Assembly: GCA_003280345.1 (NCBI GenBank)
Contig: QCFB01000013.1
Coordinates: 1 to 50,289 of the forward strand
DNA: 50,289 nucleotides
Origin: Prochlorococcus sp. AG-363-A16
GTDB taxonomy: Bacteria > Cyanobacteriota > Cyanobacteriia > PCC-6307 > Cyanobiaceae
Reading direction: 5' to 3'
Below the pieces are notes generated by a model. The model did no database searches. It was not told the DNA's origin and saw nothing but the letters and a program-made list of their open reading frames with translations. Numbering within the stretch: the first letter of the stretch is position 1; every line of letters begins with the position of its first letter. The translations under genes and the position numbers were made by a program. This document shows positions 9,506 to 19,452 of the stretch, in pieces.

Positions 9506-9853
9506 ATGTCAGCATTCGGACTTCCCAATTTCGGACAACTAACCGAAGCTTTTCGCAAAGCCCAACAAATTCAGAAAGATGCACAAAAACTGCAGGATGA
9601 ACTGGATTCAATGGAGCTTGAAGGGAAAAGTGAGGATGGAAGAGCGAGCATCTGGTTAACAGGAAATCAGCAGCCACTCAAAGTCCATATAGATCCTTCT
9701 CTACTCGAAGATGGACAAGTAGCTACAGAAACAGCTGTCATGAATGCCCTAAAAGCAGCATATGACAATTCCACAAAAACTATGAAAGCCAAAATGGAAG
9801 AACTTACAGGAGGTTTAAATCTCAATCTCCCTGGATTTGATCAGGAAAGCTAA
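9506..9853 (+). CDS. YbaB/EbfC-family nucleoid-associated protein
   Basis: This 115-residue protein has the YbaB/EbfC fold: a long N-terminal helix rich in Gln, Lys and Ala (about residues 10–40), a central beta-sheet with the [11 protein letters not shown] segment, and a C-terminal helix ending in GGLNLNLPG. Family members dimerise and bind DNA. It lies 32 bp after murB and is probably in the same transcript. Its last 32 bp overlap the 3' end of rsgA on the opposite strand. Confidence 0.92.
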   Translation: MSAFGLPNFGQLTEAFRKAQQIQKDAQKLQDELDSMELEGKSEDGRASIWLTGNQQPLKVHIDPSLLEDGQVATETAVMNALKAAYDNSTKTMKAKMEELTGGLNLNLPGFDQES

Positions 9854-10763
9854 GCTTTTCTTCTAAATATTGCCTGTAATATTTATAACGTTCCCAATCC
9901 TTTTGGATTGCACATCCTGGTTCATCTCGATGCAAGCAATTACGAAACTTGCAAGAACTATTCTCAAGTTGAGATCTTAATTCAGGAAATAAAAAAGGAA
10001 ATTGATTTACCTTTGCTTGTATATCAGGCCTGTTAAAACCAGGAGTGTCAGCAATAAAAGATGATTTATGGAGTGAAAAAAGTTCGACATGGCGAGTAGT
10101 ATGTCTTCCCCGTTGTAACTTTCCAGAAACAGCTCCTACAGGAAGTGATGCGTTAGGCAGTAAATAATTCAACAAACTACTTTTACCTACACCTGAAGGT
10201 CCACAAAGTACTGATAGGTAAGAAGATCTAAATTTTTCAACCAAAGAATCTATGCCATCTCTTGTTATAGTAGATATGGCCAATGCTTTATAGCCCCAAC
10301 CGTCTAATCTTTGAATGATTTCCTTTAACTTATTACCATGAATTAGGTCAGTTTTAGTCAAAACCAAACTGACATTTAAGCCTGTTTTTTCAGCAGAAAC
10401 CAAAAAATTACTTGCTTGATTTACATTAAACTCTGGTTGCTGCACTGAAAGGAGAACAAATACTTCTGTAGCATTAGCCAAAGGGGGTCGACTCAACCAA
10501 CTCTTTCTTGGTTTAACAGCACAAACAACTGCTCTGCGCTCATTCAAATCAATTGCTTCCACTAAAACATTATCCCCAACACTTGCTAGTGAGCCAATAT
10601 GATCTAACCTACTTCTACGTGTACATAAAAAGCGCAAAGGGATAATATCAGTAAATTCAATTTTATTATGATTATTTAATTGCCTTGCATCTAATTCAAC
10701 AACCAAATAATTTGCCTTTAAAGCAACAACAATACCGCTATATTGATCAGAGTTACCTGGCAC
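9822..10763 (-). CDS. rsgA: small ribosomal subunit biogenesis GTPase RsgA
   Basis: RsgA is a circularly permuted GTPase that helps mature the 30S subunit. The 313-residue protein has an N-terminal OB-fold. The G motifs follow in permuted order: G4 in VLTKTDLI, G1 in GPSGVGKSS and G3 in DTPGF. The C-terminus holds the zinc-binding cluster of cysteines and histidine ([14 protein letters not shown]). Its start overlaps the end of the TusA-like gene by 11 bp, placing it at the end of the grpE–dnaJ–TusA–rsgA string. Its 3' end overlaps the convergent YbaB gene. Confidence 0.95.
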   Translation of the reverse strand: MPGNSDQYSGIVVALKANYLVVELDARQLNNHNKIEFTDIIPLRFLCTRRSRLDHIGSLASVGDNVLVEAIDLNERRAVVCAVKPRKSWLSRPPLANATEVFVLLSVQQPEFNVNQASNFLVSAEKTGLNVSLVLTKTDLIHGNKLKEIIQRLDGWGYKALAISTITRDGIDSLVEKFRSSYLSVLCGPSGVGKSSLLNYLLPNASLPVGAVSGKLQRGRHTTRHVELFSLHKSSFIADTPGFNRPDIQAKVNQFPFLFPELRSQLENSSCKFRNCLHRDEPGCAIQKDWERYKYYRQYLEEKLSFPDQIQGD

Positions 10764-10995
10764 TAAAGGTCACCATTAATTTAATCCATCTAGAGTCCTC
10801 ATCGACAATTTGCACATCATATCCTTCCTCGCGAAGGCCAGGAATAACCATTAATTCTGGTTCACCTCGATCTAAATCTATTTCTAAAGAATCATTAGAA
10901 CTTAACTTTTCCATAGCAAGGCGACATTTAATAAAGTTCACCGGGCAAGGAACACCTCGAAGATCAAGATGCTGAAGAGAAGAGCCAATTGACAT
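10753..10995 (-). CDS. TusA-like sulfurtransferase-family protein
   Basis: This 80-residue protein has the SirA/TusA fold with the hallmark DLRGVPCPVNFIKCRLAME segment. The single conserved cysteine after the glycine (C17) is the persulfide-carrying position in TusA, where it delivers sulfur for tRNA thiolation. The Pro after the second position of the CPxP motif is replaced (CPVN), as seems common in cyanobacterial relatives. Its ATG overlaps the dnaJ stop in a TAATG junction and its end overlaps rsgA. The exact sulfur acceptor is unknown. Confidence 0.85.
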   Translation of the reverse strand: MSIGSSLQHLDLRGVPCPVNFIKCRLAMEKLSSNDSLEIDLDRGEPELMVIPGLREEGYDVQIVDEDSRWIKLMVTFSAR

Positions 10996-12125
10996 TACTT
11001 TTGGCCAAATAATTGTGAAAACAGGCCACTTTTATGATGGTGATGTTGAGGGCCTCTTGCAGAATAATGTCTGGCTAATTCCTCTAGTAGGGTGCGCTCC
11101 TCAGTAGACAATCGTTTCGGCAACGATACATTTACAGTGATGCATTGATTACCTCTTGCTACAGGGTTTCCTAATTTAGGTATTCCTTTATTCTCCAAAG
11201 TTAAAAGAGCATTTGGCTGGGTGCCCATAGGAATTTCCAATTTTTCAGGGCCATCTACAGTGTCGACCTCAATAATGTCACCAAGAATTGATTGTAAATA
11301 ACTCACAGTTACTTCCGAAAAAATATTTAACCCTTCTCTTCTCAATCGTGGGTGGTTTTTGACCTTCAAAAAAACATATAAATCTCCCGAGGGTCCACCC
11401 CTTAATCCTGCATTTCCTTCCCCAGATACCCTCAATCTTGTTCCTGTATCAACTCCTGCCGGAATATTGATTCGCAATTTTTTTCTTACTTGCTTCACTC
11501 CCTGGCCTCCACACGAACCGCAAGGATCTGCAATTACCTGACCAGTACCTCCACAATTAGGACATTCAGCAACTTGAGTAAAACTCCCAAAAGGAGTTCT
11601 TGTAGCTCTACGAACCTGACCCGCTCCTCCACAAGTATTACAAGCAGCAGGACCACTCCCCGTCTTCGCTCCTGTACCTCGACAATTGCCACAGGTTTCC
11701 AAATGAGGAATTTTTATTTCCCTCTCTTCTCCAAATACAGCTTGATTAAATTCAATTGTGAGGTCATAACGTAGATCATCACCCTGTTGAGGACCTCTCC
11801 TTTGAGAGCGCCCACTAGAAGCAGTAGCTCCACCAAATCCACTAAAAAAGGTCTCAAAAAGATCTGCAAAGCCGCCCATATCTCCCATATCTGGCATGCC
11901 ACTAGCACCCCCTAATCCAGCCTCCCCAAACTGGTCATAACGAGCACGGGTTTGTGGGTCTCCCAACACCTCATAAGCACGACCTATTTCTTTAAAGCGT
12001 TCTTCAGCTCCTGGATCTTTATTAATATCTGGATGAAACTGGCGAGCAAGACGACGATACGCACGCTTTAACGTATCGCTATCAGCATCTCTACTGACCT
12101 CTAATAAGTCGTAGTAATCAGCCAT
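10995..12125 (-). CDS. dnaJ: chaperone protein DnaJ
   Basis: DnaJ is the Hsp40 co-chaperone that loads substrates on DnaK and stimulates its ATPase. The 376-residue protein has all four canonical parts. These are the J domain with the HPD tripeptide (in FHPDINKD), a Gly/Phe-rich region at about residues 75–110, four CxxCxGxG zinc repeats ([32 protein letters not shown]), and the C-terminal substrate-binding domain. It starts 44 bp after grpE on the same strand, and the TusA-like gene follows by TAATG overlap. Confidence 0.97.
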   Translation of the reverse strand: MADYYDLLEVSRDADSDTLKRAYRRLARQFHPDINKDPGAEERFKEIGRAYEVLGDPQTRARYDQFGEAGLGGASGMPDMGDMGGFADLFETFFSGFGGATASSGRSQRRGPQQGDDLRYDLTIEFNQAVFGEEREIKIPHLETCGNCRGTGAKTGSGPAACNTCGGAGQVRRATRTPFGSFTQVAECPNCGGTGQVIADPCGSCGGQGVKQVRKKLRINIPAGVDTGTRLRVSGEGNAGLRGGPSGDLYVFLKVKNHPRLRREGLNIFSEVTVSYLQSILGDIIEVDTVDGPEKLEIPMGTQPNALLTLENKGIPKLGNPVARGNQCITVNVSLPKRLSTEERTLLEELARHYSARGPQHHHHKSGLFSQLFGQK

Positions 12126-12169
12126 TAGTTCGTCTAAAGCACATAACCTTAAAAGGCAAAATCATTTAA

Positions 12170-12949
12170 TCAGGTCTCCGTATTAGGAACATCTCCATCA
12201 TTAGGAGGTTCATCTTCTTGCAGATTTTCATCTTTTTGAAGAGAGTCCTTGTCCTTGTCCTGAGGTCCTGGCCCCATAGAGACCTTCACAAGAGCATGGC
12301 GTAAAACACGACCATTAATGTGATAGCCGCGTTGTAATTCCTCTAAAACAACATCCTCAGATTTCTCTTCGCTGGGTTCTCTTAAAACAGCCTCATGCAA
12401 ATTTGGATCAAACACCTGATCCACAACCCTCATTGGCGCAACTCCAAGCTGCTTCAGAACATCTACAAGCTGCTTATAAAGACCTTGATAACTTCGATGT
12501 AATGCTTGCGCTTCTTCTCCTTGAGGGTCAAGTTGTTGACGAGCACGTTCAAAATTATCGACTACAGGAAGAATCTCACTCAAAGTATTACAAAGTAGCT
12601 GCAAACGAAGATCATCATGATCACGAGTTTGACGCTTACGAAAATTGTCAAAATCTGCCGCGATCCTCATATATTGACTTCTCAAGGTTTCGTGTTCCTT
12701 CTCTAGCTGTTCCAAGCGTGCCTCATTGTCACCAGAACTTTTGCATTCCTCTGAAGACAAATTAACTTCGTTGGATGCAAGTTCGGTCTCTTCCTCTACT
12801 GAAGAGACATCATCACCAATCATCGTCGGATTAGAAGAAGCTTCAGAAATATCATCACTAGTTTTCTGGGACTCTAAGCCAGCCTCTTGAAGAACCTCTG
12901 AACCGCTATCAACAGAGTCTTGGGATGAAACTGGGACTTCTTCACTCAT
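12170..12949 (-). CDS. grpE: nucleotide exchange factor GrpE
   Basis: GrpE releases ADP from DnaK. The 259-residue protein has a long acidic, Ser/Glu-rich N-terminal extension (about residues 1–75). A coiled-coil dimerisation helix follows ([20 protein letters not shown]), then the beta-wing with the family signature around [15 protein letters not shown]. It heads the grpE–dnaJ–TusA–rsgA string. No CIRCE-type inverted repeat is visible upstream, so an HrcA control site is not supported here. Confidence 0.95.
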   Translation of the reverse strand: MSEEVPVSSQDSVDSGSEVLQEAGLESQKTSDDISEASSNPTMIGDDVSSVEEETELASNEVNLSSEECKSSGDNEARLEQLEKEHETLRSQYMRIAADFDNFRKRQTRDHDDLRLQLLCNTLSEILPVVDNFERARQQLDPQGEEAQALHRSYQGLYKQLVDVLKQLGVAPMRVVDQVFDPNLHEAVLREPSEEKSEDVVLEELQRGYHINGRVLRHALVKVSMGPGPQDKDKDSLQKDENLQEDEPPNDGDVPNTET

Positions 12950-12973
12950 CTAAACCGACAGTAGCTAGCAATT

Positions 12974-13001
12974 AATATATGTTGATAGACGCAGTGCTCA
13001 A
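12974..13001 (-). promoter_or_regulatory. candidate sigma70-type promoter for grpE
   Basis: On the minus strand, TTGAGC (12996–13001) and TATATT (12974–12979) are separated by 16 bp and match the −35 and −10 consensus at 4/6 and 5/6 positions. Transcription would begin near 12967, about 18 nt before the grpE ATG. No heat-shock operator is evident. The assignment rests on motif matching only. Confidence 0.35.
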
Positions 13002-13010
13002 AAGACAAGC

Positions 13011-13024
13011 TGCGGAAGCCCGCA
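13011..13024 (-). terminator. possible weak terminator between the BaiN-like gene and grpE
   Basis: A perfect 5-bp hairpin, TGCGG–GCTT–CCGCA on the minus strand, is followed after a few bases by a T-rich run (TTGTCTTTT). It lies just past the stop of the upstream flavoprotein gene and just before the grpE promoter candidate, where a terminator would be useful. The stem is short, so function is uncertain. Confidence 0.3.
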
Positions 13025-13047
13025 CCTTTCTTTAGTAATAGTTTAAT

Positions 13048-14304
13048 TCATTTTAACGGCTGCAAGCTATCAGCTATGGCCTTTCCAGCCAGCCAGCCAC
13101 TAGTCCAACAATGTTGAAAATTAAAACCTCCAGTTAAACCATCGATGTCCAACAATTCACCAGAAAAATACAATCCTTTGCATAAACGGCTTTCCATAGT
13201 TCTGAGTTGAACATCATCTAAATTAACTCCACCAGCAGTTACAAATTCTTCTCCAAAAGGGCCTCTTCCTTTTATAAAATAATGACTACTTAACAATTCA
13301 ATCAACAACCTATGTTCTTCTTTGGAAGAAAAATTTGCCCATCTTGTTTCTTGATTAATATCAGCTTGTTGCAAAAGTATCGTCCATAATCTCTTGGGTA
13401 ATTGCGTAAATGGCTTAGCACTGGCAATGCTGGACAATGCTTTTTCAATACGATAATCTCGTAAGACTTGCTTAGCAAAATCGTAATGACAACCCAACCA
13501 ATTAACGGTTAAGCTAGCCTTATATTTATTGTCAAACAGGTCACGAGCAGCAAAAGCAGACAATCTAAGTATAGAAGGTCCACTTAAGCCCCAATGTGTA
13601 ATCAGTAAGCGACCTCGATCTTCAAATTTCCTTCGTCCAACTGACAATTGGATCTCAACATTATTAAGCGCAATACCAGAGCAATTTGTTAATGGTGTGG
13701 CATCTATTGTAAAGGTAAATAATGAAGGTACTGGTAAAACAATTCTATGAGATAAGTTAGACGCCAATTTTCTTCCACTTGGATGCCCACCAGTAGCAAT
13801 TAGTATTCTTTTTGCCAAAAATTTCGAGCCGTCCTGACAATGAACTGAGAAGTTATCTACATCTACATATTCCAAATGCTTAACTGATTTTCTAGTAAAA
13901 AGATTAACCCCAGCTGAGAAAGCTGCCTTCAAAAGACATTCAACAACCTGAGAGGAAGAATTTGAAACAGGGAACATTCGACCATCTTCCTCTTCAACCA
14001 ATTTCAAACCCTTCTCTTCAAACCATGCAACTGCATCTCCTGAAGCAAAGCGACTAAAAAGACCCAAAAGAGGACGTTGACCACGAGGATAACTATTAAC
14101 TAATTCTTTTGGGTCCCAACATGCATTGGTGAGATTGCATCTCCCTCCGCCACTCATAGCTACCTTCTCAAGAGGCTTGGTAGTGGCCTCAAGTATTAAA
14201 ACTGAAGAAACTCCTTCTTCAGCGGCAGTTATCGCACCCATAAAACCTGATGCACCGCCACCAATGATTATGAGGTCAGCTCTTTGGTCGAAATGTAAGG
14301 GCAA
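13048..14304 (-). CDS. BaiN/HI0933-family NAD(P)/FAD-dependent oxidoreductase
   Basis: This flavoprotein begins with an FAD-binding Rossmann loop (IIIGGGASGFMGAI). It has the family's AMSGGGRCNLTN segment, a central GGHPSGRK block and a C-terminal TAGGVNLDDV… LDIDGLTGGFNFQHCWTSGW region, all typical of the HI0933/BaiN family. The open frame extends to 14409, but that part overlaps msrB. The TTG at 14304 gives a conventional N-terminus with a 29-bp overlap, while an ATG at 14349 has a better Shine–Dalgarno and a longer overlap. The physiological substrate of these enzymes in cyanobacteria is not established. Confidence 0.85.
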   Translation of the reverse strand: MPLHFDQRADLIIIGGGASGFMGAITAAEEGVSSVLILEATTKPLEKVAMSGGGRCNLTNACWDPKELVNSYPRGQRPLLGLFSRFASGDAVAWFEEKGLKLVEEEDGRMFPVSNSSSQVVECLLKAAFSAGVNLFTRKSVKHLEYVDVDNFSVHCQDGSKFLAKRILIATGGHPSGRKLASNLSHRIVLPVPSLFTFTIDATPLTNCSGIALNNVEIQLSVGRRKFEDRGRLLITHWGLSGPSILRLSAFAARDLFDNKYKASLTVNWLGCHYDFAKQVLRDYRIEKALSSIASAKPFTQLPKRLWTILLQQADINQETRWANFSSKEEHRLLIELLSSHYFIKGRGPFGEEFVTAGGVNLDDVQLRTMESRLCKGLYFSGELLDIDGLTGGFNFQHCWTSGWLAGKAIADSLQPLK

Positions 14305-14782
14305 TTCCGTTATTGCAATAACGTTTACCAGTTGGTCTAGGGCCATCATTAAACACATGTCCCTGATGCCCACCACATCTTTGGCAGTGATATTCAGTAC
14401 GTGGAACAATCAATTTGAAATCTGTTTTCGTATCTATAGCCTTATCTAAAGGCTTCCAAAAACTCGGCCACCCTGTACCACTATCAAATTTATTTGCAGA
14501 AGAGAATAAAGGCAAGTCACAACCAGCACAATGAAAAATGCCATCTTCCTTTTCCTCATTAAGTAAACTAGAAAATGGTGGCTCAGTGCCTTCTTGTCTA
14601 AGAACGTTGTAAGCAGCAGATGAAAGTCGCTTCTTCCACTCAGAATCTTTTAACGCCCAAGAAACATCGGCAGCGTCTGAAGCTGCTAAAACATCTTTAG
14701 GACGCAAAAAACTTCCAAAGAAGCTTGTCAAAATACCCATAAGCAAAGTGCGACGAGTCCAAAGTAAAAAAGAGTTCTTCAT
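14276..14782 (-). CDS. msrB: peptide-methionine (R)-S-oxide reductase with Tat-like signal
   Basis: MsrB repairs methionine-R-sulfoxide in oxidised proteins. Its 168 residues contain the zinc ligands C85/C88 and C133/C136, the GTGWPSFW core and the catalytic C156 in RYCNN. The N-terminus carries a twin-arginine stretch (TRRTLLMG, R10–R11) followed by a hydrophobic segment at about 12–26 and a possible cleavage after VLA (31–33). This suggests export to the periplasm or lumen. The gene diverges from dusA across 69 bp, and the next gene on its strand starts inside its 3' end. Confidence 0.93.
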   Translation of the reverse strand: MKNSFLLWTRRTLLMGILTSFFGSFLRPKDVLAASDAADVSWALKDSEWKKRLSSAAYNVLRQEGTEPPFSSLLNEEKEDGIFHCAGCDLPLFSSANKFDSGTGWPSFWKPLDKAIDTKTDFKLIVPRTEYHCQRCGGHQGHVFNDGPRPTGKRYCNNGIALTFRPKS

Positions 14783-14851
14783 AAAAGCAAGGAATTTCCC
14801 TACAAACTTTTCTAATCAAAAAAACAGCAAACTTGCAAACAATTTGACGCG

Positions 14852-15856
14852 ATGATTGCTGAACCACCATTAAACATTCAAGAAGCCTATAGGTTCAGCA
14901 TTGCCCCAATGCTCGACTACACAGATCGTCATTACAGAGTACTGATGCGTCAAATCACTCGAAGAGCACTGCTATATACAGAAATGATCGTTGCAAAGGC
15001 TTTGCATCACAGCAAGCAAAAAAATCAATTCCTGGATTTCGATTCCATCGAACATCCAATCGCAATCCAAATTGGAGGAGACGACCCTCAACTGTTAACT
15101 GAAGCTGCAAAACTTGCAGAAGCATGGGGTTACGACGAAATCAACCTAAATATTGGATGTCCAAGTCCAAGGGTAAAAGCTGGCAACTTTGGTGCTTGCC
15201 TAATGGCCAATCCTGATCAAGTCGCACGTTGTGTTGAAGCAATGTCCAATGCAAGCAACCTACCAATAACAGTCAAACATCGAATAGGTATAGATAATCT
15301 TGATAGCGCAAAATTACTAAAAGCTTTTGTTTCTTGTGTAGCAAAAGCAGGTGCCCAAAGATTTATTGTGCATGCAAGAAAAGCCTACTTAAAAGGCTTA
15401 GATCCAAAACAAAATCGTACAATTCCTCCTCTCCAGTATGAACGTGTAGAAGATCTCAAAAAACAATTACCACATCTTAAAATTGAATTAAATGGTGGTT
15501 TAAAAGATACTCAAACTTGTTTAAAAGCCCTTGAAACATTTGATGGTGCAATGGTTGGAAGAGCTGCATACGAACATCCTCTTCGTTGGAAAAACATAGA
15601 CGAAATTATCTACGGTGAACAAGCACGCTCTATAAAAGCTTCTGGTGTTATCTACGGTCTACTTCCTCATGCCGAAGAGCATTTACATCGCAATGGTCGT
15701 CTTTGGGATATCTGTAGACACCTCTTACAACTTGTTGAAGGTGTTCCAGGTGCACGTAATTGGAGAAGAGAACTGAGCTCTAATGCCCAAAAATCTAAAT
15801 CTGATCTAAAGGTTTTAGAAAAAGCAGCTCAGCAACTTCTAGAGGCAGGGCTGTAA
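14852..15856 (+). CDS. dusA: tRNA-dihydrouridine synthase A
   Basis: Dus enzymes are FMN-dependent and reduce uridines in the tRNA D-loop. The 334-residue protein shows the N-terminal APMLDYTDRHYR segment, the NIGCPSPRV motif and the catalytic cysteine in GNFGACLM. It also has KHRIGID and the flavin phosphate-binding GGLKDT / GAMVGRAAYEHP region. Length and the AxMxDxTDR form favour the DusA subgroup. It ends 7 bp from the convergent RRM gene. Confidence 0.94.
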   Translation: MIAEPPLNIQEAYRFSIAPMLDYTDRHYRVLMRQITRRALLYTEMIVAKALHHSKQKNQFLDFDSIEHPIAIQIGGDDPQLLTEAAKLAEAWGYDEINLNIGCPSPRVKAGNFGACLMANPDQVARCVEAMSNASNLPITVKHRIGIDNLDSAKLLKAFVSCVAKAGAQRFIVHARKAYLKGLDPKQNRTIPPLQYERVEDLKKQLPHLKIELNGGLKDTQTCLKALETFDGAMVGRAAYEHPLRWKNIDEIIYGEQARSIKASGVIYGLLPHAEEHLHRNGRLWDICRHLLQLVEGVPGARNWRRELSSNAQKSKSDLKVLEKAAQQLLEAGL

Positions 15857-15863
15857 ATAGCTG

Positions 15864-16418
15864 CTACCCCTCTGCTCCGCCATAGTCATCAGTATTGAAA
15901 TCATTAGAGAAACTACTACTGCTATCAGAAGCTGTACCTCTGCGACGTCGGCTTCGCCCATCTTCTTTACCGCTCGCTTCTGAAGAAGAACCTCCATAAC
16001 TACGATCTTCCCATCCACGAGCACCCGAACTACGATCTCCGCCGCCGCCATTACCGCCGCCGCCATTACCGCCACCGCCATTACCGCCACCGCCGTAACC
16101 GCCACCGCCGTAGCCGCCACCGCCGTAACCGCCGCCGCCGCCGCCGCCGTAGCCACCGCCTCTTCGTGGAGCACTACCCCTTGGCTCTGCTTTATTGATC
16201 CTTAAAGGGCGACCCATCATTTCTGCACCTTGAAGGGCCTCAATAGCTGCAGCCTCAGCGGCTTCATCAGCCATCTCAATAAATGCAAATCCCCTTTTGC
16301 GACCGGTATCGCGTTCTAAAGGGAGAGAACAATTCGCAACCTCACCAAAGGAAGCAAACAATTCAATGACGTCTTCCTGCTCAGCGCGGAAGGGCAAATT
16401 TCCAACAAAAATACTCAC
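15864..16418 (-). CDS. RRM-domain RNA-binding protein with glycine-rich tail
   Basis: The 184-residue protein has one RNA-recognition motif at residues 1–80, with RNP2-like IFVGNLP and RNP1-like RKRGFAFIEM. A tail of repeated (Y/N)GGGG pentapeptides covers about residues 92–133, and a Ser/Arg/Glu-rich end follows. Cyanobacterial Rbp proteins of this architecture bind RNA and several are cold-responsive. The repeat is encoded by a 15-bp GC-rich tandem array, unlike the AT-rich surroundings. The ATG at 16418 begins directly at the RRM. Targets are unknown. Confidence 0.93.
   Translation of the reverse strand: MSIFVGNLPFRAEQEDVIELFASFGEVANCSLPLERDTGRKRGFAFIEMADEAAEAAAIEALQGAEMMGRPLRINKAEPRGSAPRRGGGYGGGGGGGYGGGGYGGGGYGGGGNGGGGNGGGGNGGGGDRSSGARGWEDRSYGGSSSEASGKEDGRSRRRRGTASDSSSSFSNDFNTDDYGGAEG
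16038..16158. repeat. 15-bp tandem repeat encoding (Y/N)GGGG units
   Basis: Inside the RRM gene, about 120 bp consist of near-identical 15-bp units (CCGCCACCGCCGTAA and close variants on the plus strand), each encoding Tyr- or Asn-GGGG. At least seven units can be counted. The block is far more GC-rich than its surroundings. Because the unit is a multiple of three, copy-number changes would keep the frame. Confidence 0.85.
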
Positions 16419-16541
16419 TTGACTGGTGGACCGAAAATAAATGGAACTATTGGACTAGAAAATAGACATTGGTTCATGATTCTAAAAAAGAATCATTGCC
16501 CCTTTCACTCTAACTGGCGAAAACCCACCTAAGCGGATAAT

Positions 16542-17972
16542 TCATTCCTTTCTAGAACCAAAACGTTTTCGCCAGTACCTTAACTGTTCTTCAACTCTTT
16601 CAAAAGCCGTTCCCCCTTCACTCATTCTTGAAGCAACTACTTGCTTAGGCTCCAAGCGTTCAAAAAGTTCTTCATCAATAGAGGGATGTACATCTTGCCA
16701 TTGGTCAATACTTAGATCTCTTAACAAAATCCCCTCTTTAAGGCAGCTCTTAACCACCCTCCCAACAATTTGGTAAGCCTCTCTAAAAGGAACTCCTTTA
16801 CGAACTAAGTAATCAGCTACATCTGTTGCATTAGAAAAATCAGAGCTGACTGCACTAAACAACCGATCTGGACAAAATTCCAACCCTTCTTCGATAAGGA
16901 TTGACATAGCTTCCAAAGAAACATGTAGCGTATGAGCTATGTCAAAAAGAGCCTCTTTATCTTCTTGAAAGTCCTTGTTATATGCAAGTGGTAGACCTTT
17001 AATCATTGTCAACAATGCTTGTAGATGTCCAAAAACCCGACCTGTCTTACCCCTTACTAACTCTGGAACATCAGGATTTTTCTTTTGTGGCATCAAACTA
17101 CTACCAGTCGCACATCTATCAGTAAGTCGAACAAAGGCAAATTCCTCAGAAGCCCAAAGAATTACCTCCTCAGATAACCGACTGAGATGTGACATAACCA
17201 AAGATGATGCAGCTGCAAACTCAACCGCAAAATCTCGATCACTAACTGCATCCAAACTATTTGAATAAATGTCATCAAATCCAAGTATTTTCGCTGTATA
17301 GCGACGGTCTATAGGCACAGAAGTTCCTGCTAATGCTGCCGCCCCTAATGGACAAATATTGATTCTTGCTCTGACATCTAAAAAACGATCCCTATCTCGT
17401 TGAATCATTTCAACATAAGCAAGCAAATGGTGAGCTAAAGACAATGGTTGTGCTCTTTGAAGATGCGTATAACCAGGTATAAGAGTAAACAAATGAGCTT
17501 CAGCTTGTTGCAATAAAGCAAGCTGAAACCGTTCTAATTCCGCATCAAATTTATCTACACGCCGTCTTAACCAAAGCCGCATATCAGTCCCCACTTGATC
17601 ATTACGACTTCGTCCTGTATGCAGCTTTTTTCCTAAAGGACCTAAAAGAGCTATTAAGCGCCGTTCAACTGCAAAATGAACATCTTCATCAGCAACAGAT
17701 ACCTTAAAAGTTCCTTCGGCTGCTTCAGAACGAATGATTTCAAGGCCACTCTCAATTTGAGAAGCTTCTTCTGCAGTGATAACACCACATTTTCCAAGCA
17801 TTCGAGCATGTGCAATTGATCCATCCAAATCTTCCTGCAGAAGATTGATGTCAAATCCAATCGAAGCATTAAAACGCTCAATAACTGGATTCAAGCCTTG
17901 CTCAAACCTATCGCTCCAAGCCTTAGACAAACCAACTCTTAAATGCCTCTCTTCTAATAAAGCAGTTTGCAA
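16542..17972 (-). CDS. argH: argininosuccinate lyase
   Basis: ArgH splits argininosuccinate into arginine and fumarate, the last step of arginine synthesis. The protein of about 476 residues has the fumarase/lyase signature [12 protein letters not shown], the catalytic region [10 protein letters not shown] and the substrate-binding TGSSLM/FQEDKEA blocks. The longest frame starts with TTG at 17972, while a TTG at 17930 (…SKAWSDRF) would remove 14 residues and also fits. The partner argG lies far away at 48.3 kb, so the pathway is not clustered. The upstream phosphatase ends 16 bp before it on the same strand. Confidence 0.95.
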   Translation of the reverse strand: MQTALLEERHLRVGLSKAWSDRFEQGLNPVIERFNASIGFDINLLQEDLDGSIAHARMLGKCGVITAEEASQIESGLEIIRSEAAEGTFKVSVADEDVHFAVERRLIALLGPLGKKLHTGRSRNDQVGTDMRLWLRRRVDKFDAELERFQLALLQQAEAHLFTLIPGYTHLQRAQPLSLAHHLLAYVEMIQRDRDRFLDVRARINICPLGAAALAGTSVPIDRRYTAKILGFDDIYSNSLDAVSDRDFAVEFAAASSLVMSHLSRLSEEVILWASEEFAFVRLTDRCATGSSLMPQKKNPDVPELVRGKTGRVFGHLQALLTMIKGLPLAYNKDFQEDKEALFDIAHTLHVSLEAMSILIEEGLEFCPDRLFSAVSSDFSNATDVADYLVRKGVPFREAYQIVGRVVKSCLKEGILLRDLSIDQWQDVHPSIDEELFERLEPKQVVASRMSEGGTAFERVEEQLRYWRKRFGSRKE

Positions 17973-17988
17973 ACAAATTGTCAGTGAT

Positions 17989-19395
17989 TTACTTATTTAA
18001 CGAAGGCAGCATCAATTCTTCATGAACCTTTAAAACAACCATAGAAGCATCATCTTCAAGCTGATGTTCCGTCCCAACAAAACGATCCAAACGAGCAAAA
18101 AGTTTTTCTAAAATTTCTTGAGAACTTAAACCACTCTTACAAGATTGCTCAAGAGTCCGAATTAATCTTGATTCATCAAAACGATCACCTGTAATACCAG
18201 GAGCTTCTGTTACACCATCAGTGTAATAAAGCAAAACATCACCAGGCGCAAGAATTACTTCTCCACAAACATAATCCGCTTCAGACTGAAGACCTATCAA
18301 AAATCCAGGAGAGTCCAATCGGCAAATAGATCTTTTTTCTGCACTCCACAACAATGGTGGATTGTGTGCAGCATTTGCATATCTCAATCTGCGAGTTTTA
18401 GGGTCGTAATCAGAATAAAAAAGAGTTACAAATCTATGCGAGTGAGATAAGTCCTCTTGGGCCAATTGATTTAAATCATGAAGGATGCGATCGGGAGGCA
18501 AGCCAGTTAAAACTTCAGCCCTTAACATTCCTCGTAGCATGGTCATTAAAAGTCCAGCTGGAATACCTTTACCCATTACATCTCCTATTACAAATGCCCA
18601 GCGCCCTCGCTCTTTCCTCTTCCCAATAAGTTCAGGTCTAGTAGGCATAAAGTCGTAATAATCACCCCCTACTTGAAACGCCGGTCTACAAAGCGCAGCA
18701 AGTTCAATTCCTTCAACAACAGGACAATGATCCGGCAATAATTGTGCTTGAATTTCTGCTCCAATGCTTAATTGTCGATCAACTCTTTCATGTCGACGGA
18801 CCTCTTGAAGAATCAGATCATTTTCAATCGCAACGCCCGTAAGATCTGAAACCAGCTGCAAATTACGCCGATGCACATCACTCCAAATAAAAGATTCCTT
18901 TGGTCCAAAAACATATAAACGCCCCCTTTGCCTTCCTCTCGCTACAAGTGAAGTTGCAAAAAGTCCAGAGTTAGCCATATGGCGCTGAACAAACTGATCC
19001 AAACGAAACAACTGGGTTTCGTCAGCTCCAAAACCAATTTTCATTCCTGCTTCAAAATGAGCCAATTGCCTCAGCAATTCTTGGCATTGATCAAATGGAA
19101 CTGCTTGTAACTGCTCTTTCCATAAACGACCATCGGATTGAAAAGGGATCAATAATGCACCAGGCAAACCAACCAAACGAGAAGCTACAACAGGAACAAG
19201 TTCCAAAAAGCGATATAAATTTGTAAAACTTCTAAGCGCAAATCCCAGTGAAACTAACAATTCCTGATTACACAATTGCTCTTTAGACAAGCTATCGAGT
19301 AATTCCCTCAAAGAGGCTGAAGCTGATTGTGATTGAGGAGCACTTCGCAAAGAAGTACTAGGATTTGGATGTCGCCTTGGAGGTTTACTACTCAC
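17989..19395 (-). CDS. GAF-PP2C (RsbU/SpoIIE-type) serine phosphatase
   Basis: The 468-residue protein has a low-complexity Ser-rich N-terminus and a GAF-like sensor region at about residues 60–195. A PP2C-type phosphatase domain at about 215–460 has the signature [16 protein letters not shown] (243–250) and [17 protein letters not shown]. Such proteins dephosphorylate anti-sigma-factor antagonists in partner-switching pathways. No anti-sigma factor or STAS protein is encoded nearby, so the partner cannot be named. It has no membrane segment and is probably cytoplasmic. Confidence 0.9.
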   Translation of the reverse strand: MSSKPPRRHPNPSTSLRSAPQSQSASASLRELLDSLSKEQLCNQELLVSLGFALRSFTNLYRFLELVPVVASRLVGLPGALLIPFQSDGRLWKEQLQAVPFDQCQELLRQLAHFEAGMKIGFGADETQLFRLDQFVQRHMANSGLFATSLVARGRQRGRLYVFGPKESFIWSDVHRRNLQLVSDLTGVAIENDLILQEVRRHERVDRQLSIGAEIQAQLLPDHCPVVEGIELAALCRPAFQVGGDYYDFMPTRPELIGKRKERGRWAFVIGDVMGKGIPAGLLMTMLRGMLRAEVLTGLPPDRILHDLNQLAQEDLSHSHRFVTLFYSDYDPKTRRLRYANAAHNPPLLWSAEKRSICRLDSPGFLIGLQSEADYVCGEVILAPGDVLLYYTDGVTEAPGITGDRFDESRLIRTLEQSCKSGLSSQEILEKLFARLDRFVGTEHQLEDDASMVVLKVHEELMLPSLNK

Positions 19396-19452
19396 TGCAT
19401 CTCCATGGCAGGATTAAAAAGGTAGCAAGATCTAAGAGAACAAACTCAAAAA

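Noticed and set aside
12950-13047. CIRCE/HrcA operator upstream of grpE
   Set aside because: No TTAGCACTC–GAGTGCTAA inverted repeat is present.
15839-16174. Minus-strand ORF rich in Ala and Val
   Set aside because: It is an alternate frame of the glycine-repeat array in the RRM gene and has no protein-like composition.
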